Below are positions 44,688 to 53,706 of a DNA stretch of 64,000 bases, piece by piece. The DNA is taken from assembly GCF_025449335.1 (NCBI RefSeq), contig NZ_CP104883.1, forward strand, positions 1,604,501 to 1,668,500, written 5' to 3'. The notes beneath the pieces are model-generated. The model was not told the DNA's origin. It saw only the letters and a program-made list of their open reading frames with translations, and ran no database searches. Each line of letters starts with the position of its first letter. The first letter of the stretch is position 1. The DNA comes from Bartonella sp. HY328. Its GTDB lineage: Bacteria; Pseudomonadota; Alphaproteobacteria; Rhizobiales; Rhizobiaceae. A program made the translations under genes and the position numbers.

Positions 44688-45182
44688 CTAATTATTGTGG
44701 GCTTGAGCCAAGGATTTTGTATAGGAATTGGCAATTTTTTCAGCAATTTGAATTTCTACATTGCGTATAGCACCACTAACGCCAACTGCACCCACAACAA
44801 CGTCATTATTGAGTACTGGTACCCCGCCACCAACTGGCACCAAATTAGGCAGCGTTGCGATAGCAGGTTCAGCGCTATTAACGCGATCCATATTGACCGA
44901 TGTTTTAATTTTGTAAAGAGCCGCCGATTTTGCCTTTGCTATTGCGGCATCAATACAGCTGAGTGGTGCTCTATCCATACGTTGAAAGGCAATCAACATC
45001 CCTGATGGATCAACGATGGCAACGCAAATATTTGCCTTGGTTTCAATAGCGGCAGTCGTCCCTAAATTGATCATGCTTTGCGCGTCATTGCTATCAAGGG
45101 TTGAAATTGAGTATTCCGCAAGGGCGGGCATTGGTAAAGCAATTACACATGATAATATTGCCGATTTTAATATGGCTTTCAT
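44688..45182 (-). CDS. Exported HbpS/GlcG family protein
   Basis: A 164-residue protein with a signal peptide (ending PALAEYS) and a single GlcG/HbpS domain: AAIETKANICVAIVDPSG, MLIAFQRMDRAPLSCID and GGGVPVLNNDVVVGAVGVSG. Members bind haem or small ligands; this one is predicted periplasmic. ATG at 45182 has GGAG upstream and is chosen over an ATG 12 bases earlier. Single gene, function unproven. Confidence 0.82.
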   Translation of the reverse strand: MKAILKSAILSCVIALPMPALAEYSISTLDSNDAQSMINLGTTAAIETKANICVAIVDPSGMLIAFQRMDRAPLSCIDAAIAKAKSAALYKIKTSVNMDRVNSAEPAIATLPNLVPVGGGVPVLNNDVVVGAVGVSGAIRNVEIQIAEKIANSYTKSLAQAHNN

Positions 45183-45699
45183 CAGAGTCTCCATAGGGCC
45201 GCAGACAGTTTTAATTAAGGTTATTATTCGTTAAAAAAGTAAAAAAAAATTGCACTTTTTTGATTAAAAGAAGTGTAGTAAACCAAGATAAAATTTTCTT
45301 ATAGTCAAAATGCTACACGAATCTTTAAATAGCATCATTATGCAGTTTCTAATCCTTAATTAGGTACCATTTCTAGGCAAAGCTTAGTCAAAACTGTGAC
45401 AATTGGTTTATTTTCCATGACCATTTGATATAAATGTTTGTTGTATAGAATTGCTTGGAATAAGTTGTAAATTATAATATTTGCAAAATAACTTTGTTTA
45501 GTGGATATCAACTGTGAGAGCTATCTGCATTTTTATAGAAAGCCAATTCTCTTAAGTATTTTTAGGAAACGCGATATTTTTATCAAAGTTAATGGTAGGC
45601 GCAGTTTAAAAGATATAATAAAGTGGAGAAAATTGCTGGACCAATCGAAAGGTAAAATAAGCAATAACACTTTTTTATCGAAATTTAAAAGTTAAAAAA
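45183..45699. other. Gene-free region upstream of HbpS-like gene
   Basis: About 520 AT-rich bases. A 64-codon GTG-started plus-strand frame (45501-45695) is basic and has no ribosome-binding site; I do not accept it. No RNA gene besides the adjacent tRNA. Confidence 0.5.
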
Positions 45700-45784
45700 T
45701 GGTGCGGTCGAGAAGACTCGAACTTCCACGGGTTGCCCCACAGCGACCTCAACGCTGCGCGTCTACCAATTCCGCCACGACCGC
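45700..45784 (-). tRNA. tRNA-Leu (GAG)
   Basis: An 85-nt type II tRNA. Acceptor GCGGTCG/CGACCGC, anticodon stem CAGCG/CGCTG with loop TTGAGGT giving anticodon GAG (reads CUC and CUU), a long variable arm as expected for leucine, TTCGAGT T-loop, and an encoded CCA end. Isolated gene. Confidence 0.95.
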
Positions 45785-45996
45785 ACGTGGTAGAAGCTAA
45801 AATAAATCAGCTAGCGGCATGTAACAAATGTGTAACTTTATGACAAGCACTTTTTTTTAAATATAACAATTTTTTTAGATGTTGGTTATCTTAGCACTTA
45901 AATGAAGCAATATGTTGCCTAAAAGATGAGGCAAGTGCGTTTCAAGAGCTAATTTTAAAGCAAAGATGCTCAATGATTTCATTGAACCATTATTCG

Positions 45997-46407
45997 TTAA
46001 ACTTTTAACAATAGTGATTTGCCGTTTTTAACTTGAATGCTACGATAAAAACAACTCTGTCTTCCCGTATGACATGTTGGTCCGTGACCTTCCACTTCAA
46101 CTTTAAGCAAAAGTGCATCTTGATCACAATCGACAAGAATTTCTTTTATTTGTTGCATATTGCCTGAAGTTTCGCCTTTTTTCCAAAGTGACTGGCGAGA
46201 GCGTGACCAATAATGAGCAATGCCAGTGCTTAAAGTAAGCTCCAAAGATTCTTTGTTCATATATGCTAGCATCAAAACTTCGTTGGTTACATGGTCGCAA
46301 GCAATGGCTGTAATTAAGCCATTTTGGTCAAAGCGCGGCGCGAAAATATCGCCTTCTTCCTGCTTTTCCTTATCAATAAAAGGAGAAGAAAAATTTTCAG
46401 ACTTCAT
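45997..46407 (-). CDS. hisI: Phosphoribosyl-AMP cyclohydrolase HisI
   Basis: A 136-residue enzyme for the third step of histidine synthesis. Mg site DCDQDALLLK (about residue 90) and zinc cysteines in GPTCHTGRQSCFY (about 108-120). Monofunctional, without the HisE part. It overlaps the folE stop by four bases (ATGA). Confidence 0.95.
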   Translation of the reverse strand: MKSENFSSPFIDKEKQEEGDIFAPRFDQNGLITAIACDHVTNEVLMLAYMNKESLELTLSTGIAHYWSRSRQSLWKKGETSGNMQQIKEILVDCDQDALLLKVEVEGHGPTCHTGRQSCFYRSIQVKNGKSLLLKV

Positions 46408-47027
46408 CGAAATCCCCTTATCATATTCATAAATTGCGCTTGTTCTTGCGGATTATTTTGATAATGACCGCGAAATGCGACCGTTATCGTGGTTGAACCC
46501 TGCTTTTTTACCCCGCGCATTGCCATGCACAAATGTTCCGCTTCAACTAAAACAGCTACACCGCGCGGCTTTAAATTATTGTTGATTGCATCGGCTACTT
46601 GGGCGGTCATTGTTTCTTGTGTTTGCAGGCGCCGCGCAAAAACATCAACAACTCTTGGTAGTTTTGATAAGCCAACCACGCAATTATCAGGAAGGTAAGC
46701 AATATGAGCTTTGCCAATGATCGGCACCATATGATGTTCGCAATGGGAAAAAAACTCAATGTCACGAACAAGCACTGGATCATTGTAGCCAGCGACTTCT
46801 TCAAATACAGTTCCCAAGATATCTTCCACCGATTGCTCATAACCACCAAATAATTCACCATAGGCTTTGGTAACGCGTGCAGGAGTTTTAACCAAGCCTT
46901 CCCGATCAGGATCTTCGCCTGCCCATAAAAGCAATGTGCGAACGGCTTGCTCAGCCTCTTCACGACTTGGGCGTTTTTCAATAGATAATGGTTTTTTACT
47001 AACGGGATTCGGCACGAAAACATCCAT
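46404..47027 (-). CDS. folE: GTP cyclohydrolase I
   Basis: A 207-residue enzyme making dihydroneopterin triphosphate for folate. Zinc ligands in FFSHCEHHMVPIIGKAHIAY and the later EAEHLCMAMRGV; QTQETMTAQVA and GSTTITVAFRG are conserved. ATG at 47027 is preferred to a TTG 12 bases upstream. The folE-hisI pair is common in rhizobia. Confidence 0.95.
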   Translation of the reverse strand: MDVFVPNPVSKKPLSIEKRPSREEAEQAVRTLLLWAGEDPDREGLVKTPARVTKAYGELFGGYEQSVEDILGTVFEEVAGYNDPVLVRDIEFFSHCEHHMVPIIGKAHIAYLPDNCVVGLSKLPRVVDVFARRLQTQETMTAQVADAINNNLKPRGVAVLVEAEHLCMAMRGVKKQGSTTITVAFRGHYQNNPQEQAQFMNMIRGFR

Positions 47028-47350
47028 TCTAAATTTCAAACTTTTAATTAATTTTACTCGTTTGCTTTATAAAATAATCATAAAGCTAATAGTCAACCTT
47101 TAATCACTTACAGTCCTATTTAGTTCCCTATATTCTTTATTAAATAACATAATTTAGAATATATCTAAGGGTGGCAGTAAGTTAATATGGTCTATTAATT
47201 TGAATCGGTTATAACTGATATCGCTTCATATTGGAGAATATATAGTTTACCTTTATATGGCATTAAAGGAATTTCATTCCTATATAATGGTTTATTCGTG
47301 GAACGAAAGTCCCAATCACTGGATTTAGAAGGATTTGGTATCAATAAATT
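47028..47350. other. Divergent promoter region folE / NifU-like gene
   Basis: About 320 AT-rich bases between divergent starts. No gene or notable repeat seen. Confidence 0.55.
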
Positions 47351-47782
47351 ATGATTGATGACATCTATAATAGCAAAATATTATCAGCCGCAGCTCATAT
47401 TAGCCTAACTGGACGCCTTAGTGATGCTGATGCATCATCGCGCCAGCACTCTAAAATTTGTGGGTCGATTATCACGGTCGATATTAAAATAGCCAATGGT
47501 ATTATTACAGAATTTGCCCAAGAGGTGCGCGCTTGTGCATTAGGTCAAGCCTCAGCATCGTTGCTAGCCAATCATGTTATTGGTGCAAGTACTCAAGAGT
47601 TAATTGAGCTCAAAGATGTTATGTATGCCATGCTTAAGGAAAATGGCCAACCGCCAATAGGCAAGTTTGAAGAACTTGGTTGTCTGCAGCCGGTAAAGGA
47701 CTTTAAAGCCCGTCACGCATCGACTCTGTTGGTGTTTGACGCAGTTGTTGATTGTATCCAGCAGCTTGAAATTACAGGTTAG
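47351..47782 (+). CDS. Iron-sulfur cluster assembly scaffold-like protein (IscU/NifU N-terminal family)
   Basis: A 143-residue protein of the NifU N-terminal/SUF scaffold family in its rhizobial form. Cysteines sit at SKICGSI (about 37), VRACALGQAS (about 62) and EELGCLQPV (about 111), matching the three-ligand pattern. Unlike SufU it is not in a suf operon but 12 bases before yidD, a conserved rhizobial pairing. Cluster assembly role is inferred from family. Confidence 0.85.
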   Translation: MIDDIYNSKILSAAAHISLTGRLSDADASSRQHSKICGSIITVDIKIANGIITEFAQEVRACALGQASASLLANHVIGASTQELIELKDVMYAMLKENGQPPIGKFEELGCLQPVKDFKARHASTLLVFDAVVDCIQQLEITG

Positions 47783-47794
47783 AAACCAAGGCTT

Positions 47795-48166
47795 ATGGTA
47801 GATCAAAAACGCTATAATCGTAATTATGATGGTCCATGGCGCAAAACACCGAGCCGAATTATAGGCATTGTGTTTATTCGCTTTTATCAGCTCACGCTTT
47901 CATCACTGATTGGCAATCAATGTCGGCATCTCCCCACATGTTCTGAATATACTTATGAGGCAATAGCGCGTTTTGGACTGTGGAACGGTGGTTTTATGGG
48001 GTTATTTCGTATTGTCCGTTGTGGCCCGTTTGGAACCCATGGCATTGACCCTGTGCCAGTTGTTTTGGATGACTATTATAAATGGTATTTACCATGGCGG
48101 TTTTGGAAAATTGCCAAGAAAAAAAAAGATTCAAAAAAATGCAATTGCAAGGATATGGTTGAGTGA
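47795..48166 (+). CDS. yidD: Membrane protein insertion efficiency factor YidD
   Basis: A 123-residue member of the YidD family, an amphipathic inner-membrane-associated helper of YidC. Conserved IRFYQLTLSSLIG (about 27), CRHLPTCSEYTYEAI (about 44) and GFMGLFRIVRCGPFG (about 66). C-terminus is Lys-rich. Follows the NifU-like gene in an operon. Confidence 0.92.
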   Translation: MVDQKRYNRNYDGPWRKTPSRIIGIVFIRFYQLTLSSLIGNQCRHLPTCSEYTYEAIARFGLWNGGFMGLFRIVRCGPFGTHGIDPVPVVLDDYYKWYLPWRFWKIAKKKKDSKKCNCKDMVE

Positions 48167-48244
48167 TTGTTTATTTAAAGCAATTGGTTAAATTTGAATT
48201 TTAATCTTGTTTATGAATTTTTTAGCCTGTTTTTTTAATTAAAA

Positions 48245-48280
48245 AAGGCTTCATTAAAGAATGAAGCCTTCTTATCATTT
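48245..48280. terminator. Bidirectional terminator between yidD and gabD
   Basis: Perfect 11-bp stem AAGGCTTCATT (48245-48255) / AATGAAGCCTT (48260-48270), loop AAAG, preceded by a run of A and followed by T-rich sequence. Serves both converging transcripts. Confidence 0.85.
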
Positions 48281-48320
48281 TATAAATCTTATATATCTTA
48301 TTGCAAGCACGTGTTATGGT

Positions 48321-49772
48321 TTAAGCAATTTCACCAAGGCAGACATATTTAATCTCAACAAAGTCATCAATGCCGAAATGTGAACCTTCGCGGCCAAGTC
48401 CAGATGACTTGATACCTCCAAATGGCGCTTCTGCCGTTGAAATGAGGCCAGTATTAACCCCAACCATGCCATATTCTAATGCTTCACTAACGCGGAATAC
48501 GCGGGCTAAGTCCTTAGCATAGAAGTAGGATGCAAGACCAAATTCCGTATCATTTGCCTGTTGGATAACGTCATCCTCATTAAAAAAGCGGAAAAGAGGT
48601 GCAACAGGGCCAAAAGTTTCTTCACTGGCAACCAACATATCCTTGGTTACATCGGCAATAACGGTTGGTTCAAAGAAAGTGCCACCAAGGGCAGATGGCT
48701 TACCACCGGTTAATACACGTGCACCTTTGCTGACCGCGTCTTTAACATGCTGCTCGACCTTTTTAAGGGCAGGCTGATCAATCAGCGGGCCAAGAATAAC
48801 GTCTTTTTCCATACCATTGCCAACTTTTAATTTAGCAATGGCATCGGTTAATTTTTTAGCAAATATGTCATAAACGCCATCTTGCACGTAAATACGATTT
48901 GCGCATACGCATGTTTGACCATTATTGCGGAATTTAGCAATAATACTGCCAGCAACAGCTGCATCAATATCGGCATCATCAAAAACGATAAAGGGCGCAT
49001 TGCCACCAAGTTCTAGACCGAGTTTTTTAATTGTCGGTGCGCATTGCGCATAAAGCATTGCACCAACTTCTGTAGATCCAGTAAAGGTCAGTTTGCGTAT
49101 AATTGGGCTGTCAGTCATAACTTTGCCAATTTCTCTCGCGCTACCAGTCACCACAGAGAAGAGACCGGCAGGGATGCCTGCTCGCTCGCCAAGTATAGCA
49201 AGGGCAATGGCTGAAAATGGAGTTTGAGCCGCAGGCTTTAACACCATTGCGCAACCAGAAGCCAAAGCAGGGCCAGCTTTGCGGGTAATCATAGCATTAG
49301 GAAAGTTCCATGGCGTTATCGCGGCGACTACTCCAATTGGCTGCTTCATCACGAGGAGACGTTTGTCGCGCTGATGGCCAGGGATAATTTCACCATTAAT
49401 GCGGCGTGCTTCTTCAGCAAACCAATCAATAAAGCTTGCACCATAGTCAATTTCGCCAATAGCTTCATTAAGGGGTTTACCTTGTTCAAGGGTGAGAATT
49501 TTGCCAAGATCCTCGCGGTTCTCTACCATAAGATTGAACCATTTACGCAAAATAAGCGAGCGTTCCTTAGCCGTGCGTTTTGCCCATTCTTTTTGAGCCG
49601 TTTCAGCAGCTTTAATCGCTTCAAGCGTCATTTCTTGTGTGCAGTTCGGAATATAACCTAAAATTTCTCCCGTTGCAGGGTTAGTAACTTCTGTGCCATT
49701 GTCCTTGTTGCCTGCAATCCATTTGCCAGCAATATAGGCAGCCTGTTTAAAAAGTGTATTATCTTTCAACAT
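48321..49772 (-). CDS. gabD: NADP-dependent succinate-semialdehyde dehydrogenase GabD
   Basis: A 483-residue aldehyde dehydrogenase that oxidises succinate semialdehyde to succinate, completing GABA breakdown. ITPWNFPNAMITRK (about 148), ELGGNAPFIVFDDAD (Glu nucleophile activator, about 255) and NNGQTCVCANR (catalytic Cys about 288) are canonical for GabD. ATG at 49772 follows AGGA and starts the typical MLKDNTLF; the frame extends 11 codons upstream. Downstream of gabT, same strand. Confidence 0.94.
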   Translation of the reverse strand: MLKDNTLFKQAAYIAGKWIAGNKDNGTEVTNPATGEILGYIPNCTQEMTLEAIKAAETAQKEWAKRTAKERSLILRKWFNLMVENREDLGKILTLEQGKPLNEAIGEIDYGASFIDWFAEEARRINGEIIPGHQRDKRLLVMKQPIGVVAAITPWNFPNAMITRKAGPALASGCAMVLKPAAQTPFSAIALAILGERAGIPAGLFSVVTGSAREIGKVMTDSPIIRKLTFTGSTEVGAMLYAQCAPTIKKLGLELGGNAPFIVFDDADIDAAVAGSIIAKFRNNGQTCVCANRIYVQDGVYDIFAKKLTDAIAKLKVGNGMEKDVILGPLIDQPALKKVEQHVKDAVSKGARVLTGGKPSALGGTFFEPTVIADVTKDMLVASEETFGPVAPLFRFFNEDDVIQQANDTEFGLASYFYAKDLARVFRVSEALEYGMVGVNTGLISTAEAPFGGIKSSGLGREGSHFGIDDFVEIKYVCLGEIA

Positions 49773-49856
49773 TATATCAATCCTATCCCATTGCTTCTTA
49801 TTCAATATTTTTGGCTTTACGGGAAAGCCTATCCGCTTAATTACAGCGAGAAAAAC

Positions 49857-49897
49857 TAGGGCACCTTATTGTTACAAACCTAAGTGATTGTGCCCTA
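49857..49897 (-). terminator. Terminator-like hairpin after gabT
   Basis: TAGGGCAC (49857-49864) pairs with GTGCCCTA (49890-49897); on the minus strand the stem is followed by GTTTTTC. It lies between gabT and gabD, so gabD expression may be reduced or separately initiated. Confidence 0.65.
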
Positions 49898-49941
49898 ATG
49901 TTTTATTTTATCTATTTGATTGCAAGTGTTAAAGCCATCAA

Positions 49942-51219
49942 CTAATTGGCGGCTTTGACTTCGCGGATTGATTGCTCTAAAATATCAAGGGCTTCATTGA
50001 AAATCTTGTCGTCAACCGTGATTGGCGCCAAAAAGCGGATAACATTGCTATAGACACCGCAGGTCAATAAGATAAGCCCTTTTTCAAGAGCCTTAAGGCG
50101 GATTTTATTAGCAAAGTCAGCTGATGGCTTGCCGTTTTTGTCAAAAAATTCAACTGCGGTCATGAAACCTGGACCACGGATATCCTTGATTTCCGGTACA
50201 TCGTCCTGAATGGAAGCCAAACGTTGGCGCAAGCGTGATCCAAGATGGTTTGCTCTTTCACAAAGCCCTTCTTCTTCAATTACATCAAGCACAGCAAGCG
50301 CCGCTGCGATGGCTAATGGGTTGCCGCCATAGGTACCACCAAGGCCACCCACGCCTGGAGCATCCATGATTTCAGCCTTGCCAGTAACCGCTGATAGTGG
50401 GAAACCGCCGGCTAAGCTTTTTGCCATGGTGATGAGGTCTGGGGCAACGTCATAGTGATCCATAGCAAAAAGTTTGCCTGTTCTGGCAAAGCCTGTCTGT
50501 ACTTCATCGGCAATCATGACAATGCCGTGTTCATCACATATTTCGCGAATGCGGTTCATCAGTTCTGGTGGTGCCTGATAAAAACCACCTTCACCCTGAA
50601 CAGGTTCTAAAATAATAGCCGCAATGCGTTTGGGATCAATATCTGCTTTAAGCAACGTATTTAACGCATTTATACTATCTTCAACCGTTACACCATGTAT
50701 AGCATAAGGGTAGGGAATGTGATAAATATCACCAGGCATTGCGCCAAAGCCAACCTTGTAAGGCACAACTTTGCCGGTTAACGCCATGCCCATAAATGTA
50801 CGCCCGTGGAAACCGCCAGAAAAAGCAATAACGCCATCGCGTCCAGTATAAGCGCGGGCGATTTTAACGGCATTTTCAACCGCTTCAGCACCGGTGGTTA
50901 CAAAAACAGTTTTTTTCTTAAAATTACCGGGCGTTGCTGCATTTAGTCTTTCTGCAAGCTCGACATAATTCTCATAAGGAACAACCTGATGGCACGTGTG
51001 AGTAAAGCGATCAAGCTGCTTTTTTACCGCTTCAATTACTTTTGGGTGGCGGTGGCCTGTGTTAAGCACTGCAATGCCCGATGCAAAATCAATAAAGCGT
51101 TTGCCTTCAGCATCCCAAAGTTCAGTATTTTCTGCTTTATCCGCAAAAATTGGCGTTGTTACACCAACACCGCGCGCAACGGCATCTGAGCGGCGCTTTG
51201 AAAGTTCTGCATTTCCCAT
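49942..51219 (-). CDS. gabT: 4-aminobutyrate aminotransferase GabT
   Basis: A 425-residue class III PLP aminotransferase converting GABA and 2-oxoglutarate to succinate semialdehyde and glutamate. Conserved VFVTTGAEAVENAVKIARAY (about 98), SGGFHGRTFMGMALTG, IADEVQTGFARTGKLF (about 236) and TMAKSLAGGFPLSAV containing the PLP lysine (about 267). ATG at 51219 has GGAGG seven bases upstream. Located between a PucR regulator and gabD. Confidence 0.94.
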   Translation of the reverse strand: MGNAELSKRRSDAVARGVGVTTPIFADKAENTELWDAEGKRFIDFASGIAVLNTGHRHPKVIEAVKKQLDRFTHTCHQVVPYENYVELAERLNAATPGNFKKKTVFVTTGAEAVENAVKIARAYTGRDGVIAFSGGFHGRTFMGMALTGKVVPYKVGFGAMPGDIYHIPYPYAIHGVTVEDSINALNTLLKADIDPKRIAAIILEPVQGEGGFYQAPPELMNRIREICDEHGIVMIADEVQTGFARTGKLFAMDHYDVAPDLITMAKSLAGGFPLSAVTGKAEIMDAPGVGGLGGTYGGNPLAIAAALAVLDVIEEEGLCERANHLGSRLRQRLASIQDDVPEIKDIRGPGFMTAVEFFDKNGKPSADFANKIRLKALEKGLILLTCGVYSNVIRFLAPITVDDKIFNEALDILEQSIREVKAAN

Positions 51220-51284
51220 GATTAAATCCTCCATCTTAGCTTAAAAACTGTATGATTGGATCAAAAGATAATTAGGTTGAAACT

Positions 51285-51354
51285 ATTATAGATCATCCCA
51301 GAACTTATCATTTTGACACTGTTGAGGATAGATTAATCTATTTTTTGTCAAAAA
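51285..51354 (-). promoter_or_regulatory. gabT promoter region with nested inverted repeats
   Basis: A perfect 14-bp palindrome ATAGATTAATCTAT (51329-51342) is nested between arms TTTTGACA (51312-51319) and TGTCAAAA (51347-51354). A TATAAT-like -10 on the minus strand lies at 51285-51290, 66 bases before gabT. The dyads are good candidates for the operator of the adjacent PucR-type regulator. Confidence 0.5.
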
Positions 51355-51428
51355 ATATAGACAATCTGTATAATCATATTTAATTTTTTATACATATTGG
51401 ATATTTTTGGGGTCATTTATTGATGAGA

Positions 51429-52859
51429 TTACACGGAAAATATTTTGGCAATTTTTAAAGCGAGCCATATTTTATTACGGCTTTCAGCATTTTGGATATC
51501 AAGACCCGTAAGGTCATTAAAGCGGTCAATGCGGTTGCGAATTGTGTGGCGGTGAACGTTAAGCTTTTGTGCCGTTTCATGGAGGTTAAAACCGCTATCC
51601 AACAGCATCTCGATGGTCGTAAGTAATTCAGCAGATAGATCTTTGTGAAGAATGGCGTTTTGGAAAGCTTTGGCTGAGACGGGGTCTAATAAACCAAGCA
51701 TGGTTTCAATTGCCATATCATCACTATCATAAAGGCCTGCTGCTAAATTTTGCGCCAGCATTTGTGCTTGCCGTAAGCCCGTATGTAACTGATCTGCTTT
51801 AACTGGTTTACTAACCCCTATGCTACAGTTGGGACAAATAGTCAGCAATGGCGCTAAAAGTTGTTTAGGGGATAATCGGGATGAAATTGCAAAAAAAACA
51901 ATAATTTCATTGTTGTAAATCTGAATTATTGAGTCTTTTGGTAAGTTCGTAGCAATTGAATCTGCTGTCTTTTTTAAATAACCATTAAGGGGGTGTATAA
52001 CAGCAAATCCAAAATTGCTATCGGGGTCAAAGCCAAGTGAAAAAAGCTTGTGCCTTATTTCTTGTAAAGGTAAAAATGATTGCATCAGCATGGAAAACAT
52101 ATCAAGTTTTAAGCGGCTTTCAGCGCGCTTTACCGCATTGGTGCGATTGATAATGATTCTTGCTGCCAAAATCATTTCATGAATAAATGCCTTATCGGTT
52201 AATGAAAAATCTTGCGATTTGCGTTTAATGCGCAATTCAATTGTGTTGGTGCAAGAAAAGCTGGTTAAATCATTATGCTGGTTTATTGCTTCCTTGGCTT
52301 TTGCCCCTTTACTGCGTACCGCCTCGGCTAAGATATTTTTATCCTGCTCGATGATTTGGCAGTCTGCCAATAAGCTATTGGCTAGCCGCATCGTAATATC
52401 GGAAAGCTGTAATTTTTCATCAATGGCATCATCAAGAATTTGGCTGTAATAGGATGTATTGCCAAGGTGGCTTGGCTTATCGACAAGCTGTTCTGCGGCA
52501 ATCTGCGTTATATGGGCAAAACTTAATTCATAAGGCACTTCGCATAAGGGGAGTTTAAGAGCATTTGCTCTTTCAATCATGATGGCTGGAATTTTACTAA
52601 ATTTAAGCCCTATACCAAAGCCAATGCCAGCAACTCCACTTGAATAGAGTTGATCCATGTAGCGGATCATTGCCGCATCATCATTAAGGTTCCAACCTGA
52701 TATGAGATTAAACTCACCACCTCTTAACCAACGACGTGGCTCGGGATTATCAGAAGCAATTACCCAGTTAATACGGTTTTTAAGCCCCTCAAGACCTGCA
52801 ATGGGAATGAGAGCAGGTTTAGTCATGCTACAAAGGCGTTCAACAGTTAGGGGCATCAT
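51429..52859 (-). CDS. PucR family transcriptional regulator
   Basis: A 476-residue activator-type regulator: N-terminal PucR ligand domain (residues 1-130, with RWLRGGEFNLISGWNL) and a C-terminal helix-turn-helix of the PucR/CdaR kind (FNLHETAQKLNVHRHTIRNR, about 425-445). Encoded immediately upstream of gabT on the same strand with a 209-base gap, so control of gabT/gabD is the natural hypothesis. The effector (GABA, semialdehyde or a purine metabolite) is unknown. Confidence 0.88.
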   Translation of the reverse strand: MMPLTVERLCSMTKPALIPIAGLEGLKNRINWVIASDNPEPRRWLRGGEFNLISGWNLNDDAAMIRYMDQLYSSGVAGIGFGIGLKFSKIPAIMIERANALKLPLCEVPYELSFAHITQIAAEQLVDKPSHLGNTSYYSQILDDAIDEKLQLSDITMRLANSLLADCQIIEQDKNILAEAVRSKGAKAKEAINQHNDLTSFSCTNTIELRIKRKSQDFSLTDKAFIHEMILAARIIINRTNAVKRAESRLKLDMFSMLMQSFLPLQEIRHKLFSLGFDPDSNFGFAVIHPLNGYLKKTADSIATNLPKDSIIQIYNNEIIVFFAISSRLSPKQLLAPLLTICPNCSIGVSKPVKADQLHTGLRQAQMLAQNLAAGLYDSDDMAIETMLGLLDPVSAKAFQNAILHKDLSAELLTTIEMLLDSGFNLHETAQKLNVHRHTIRNRIDRFNDLTGLDIQNAESRNKIWLALKIAKIFSV

Positions 52860-52903
52860 TTATAAACTTTAAGTTTTGCTTTTAGTTATTTACAATTAAA
52901 TGA

Positions 52904-52944
52904 ACTATAAATTTCTACATCATTTTAGCATGTTCATTTATAGT
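52904..52944 (-). terminator. Hairpin overlapping the end of aapP
   Basis: ACTATAAAT (52904-52912) pairs with ATTTATAGT (52936-52944), spanning the aapP stop codon. AT-rich, long loop; a weak terminator candidate for the aap operon. Confidence 0.3.
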
Positions 52945-53702
52945 ATTTGCTCTAAAAATGTTTTTGTGCGTGCATTTTGCGGATTGGTAAAAAGATTTGT
53001 TGGGGTATTTATTTCCATAATTTGTCCCTCATCCATAAAGATAATGCGATCTGCTATTTCGCGAGCAAAAGCCATCTCATGGGTAACGCAAATCATTGTC
53101 ATACCAGTTTTGGCAAGTTCTTCGATTGTATCTAAAACTTCTTTTATCATTTCAGGATCAAGCGCCGAGGTCGGTTCATCAAAAAGCATGATTTTAGGGC
53201 TCATACACAAAGAACGAGCAATTGCTGCGCGCTGCTGTTGTCCACCCGATAATTGCCCGGGATATTTATTGGCCTGGTCCTTGATGCGAACCTTATCCAA
53301 ATAATCCAGTGCTAAATCATTGGCTGCGCTGCGGTTCATATGGCGAACCCAAATTGGGGCTAAAGTACAATTTTCTAAAATGGTTAAATGGGGGAAAAGA
53401 TTGAATTGCTGAAAAACCATACCAACTTCACTGCGAACCTTATCAATATGGCGGCTATTGGAATCAAGCTGGATACCCTCAACCGTGATTTGTCCGCTCT
53501 GATAGGATTCCAATGCATTTATGCAACGGATCATGGTTGATTTACCTGATCCTGAGGGACCGATAACCACAATTTTTTCACCCACCGTGACAGATAGATT
53601 AATATCACGCAAAACATGGTTGTCACCAAACCATTTATTGACCGTATTCATTGCAACGGCAAGGGGACTGTCATTTGTTTGGTCAATCATGATGTTATTC
53701 AT
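52938..53702 (-). CDS. aapP: General L-amino acid ABC transporter ATP-binding protein AapP
   Basis: A 254-residue ATPase of the polar amino acid transport family. Walker A GPSGSGKST, Q-loop FQQFNLFPHLTILEN, signature LSGGQQQR, Walker B LFDEPTSALD and switch His in VTHEMA. The start is uncertain: ATG at 53702 gives the usual family length and lies just after the aapM stop, but no clear ribosome-binding site precedes it; 53690 and 53732 are alternatives. Last gene of aapJQMP. Confidence 0.92.
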   Translation of the reverse strand: MNNIMIDQTNDSPLAVAMNTVNKWFGDNHVLRDINLSVTVGEKIVVIGPSGSGKSTMIRCINALESYQSGQITVEGIQLDSNSRHIDKVRSEVGMVFQQFNLFPHLTILENCTLAPIWVRHMNRSAANDLALDYLDKVRIKDQANKYPGQLSGGQQQRAAIARSLCMSPKIMLFDEPTSALDPEMIKEVLDTIEELAKTGMTMICVTHEMAFAREIADRIIFMDEGQIMEINTPTNLFTNPQNARTKTFLEQIL

Positions 53703-53706
53703 TTCA

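Noticed and set aside
45501..45695. 64-codon GTG-started frame upstream of tRNA-Leu
   Set aside because: No ribosome-binding site, very basic composition and no neighbour relation; more likely chance in AT-rich spacer.
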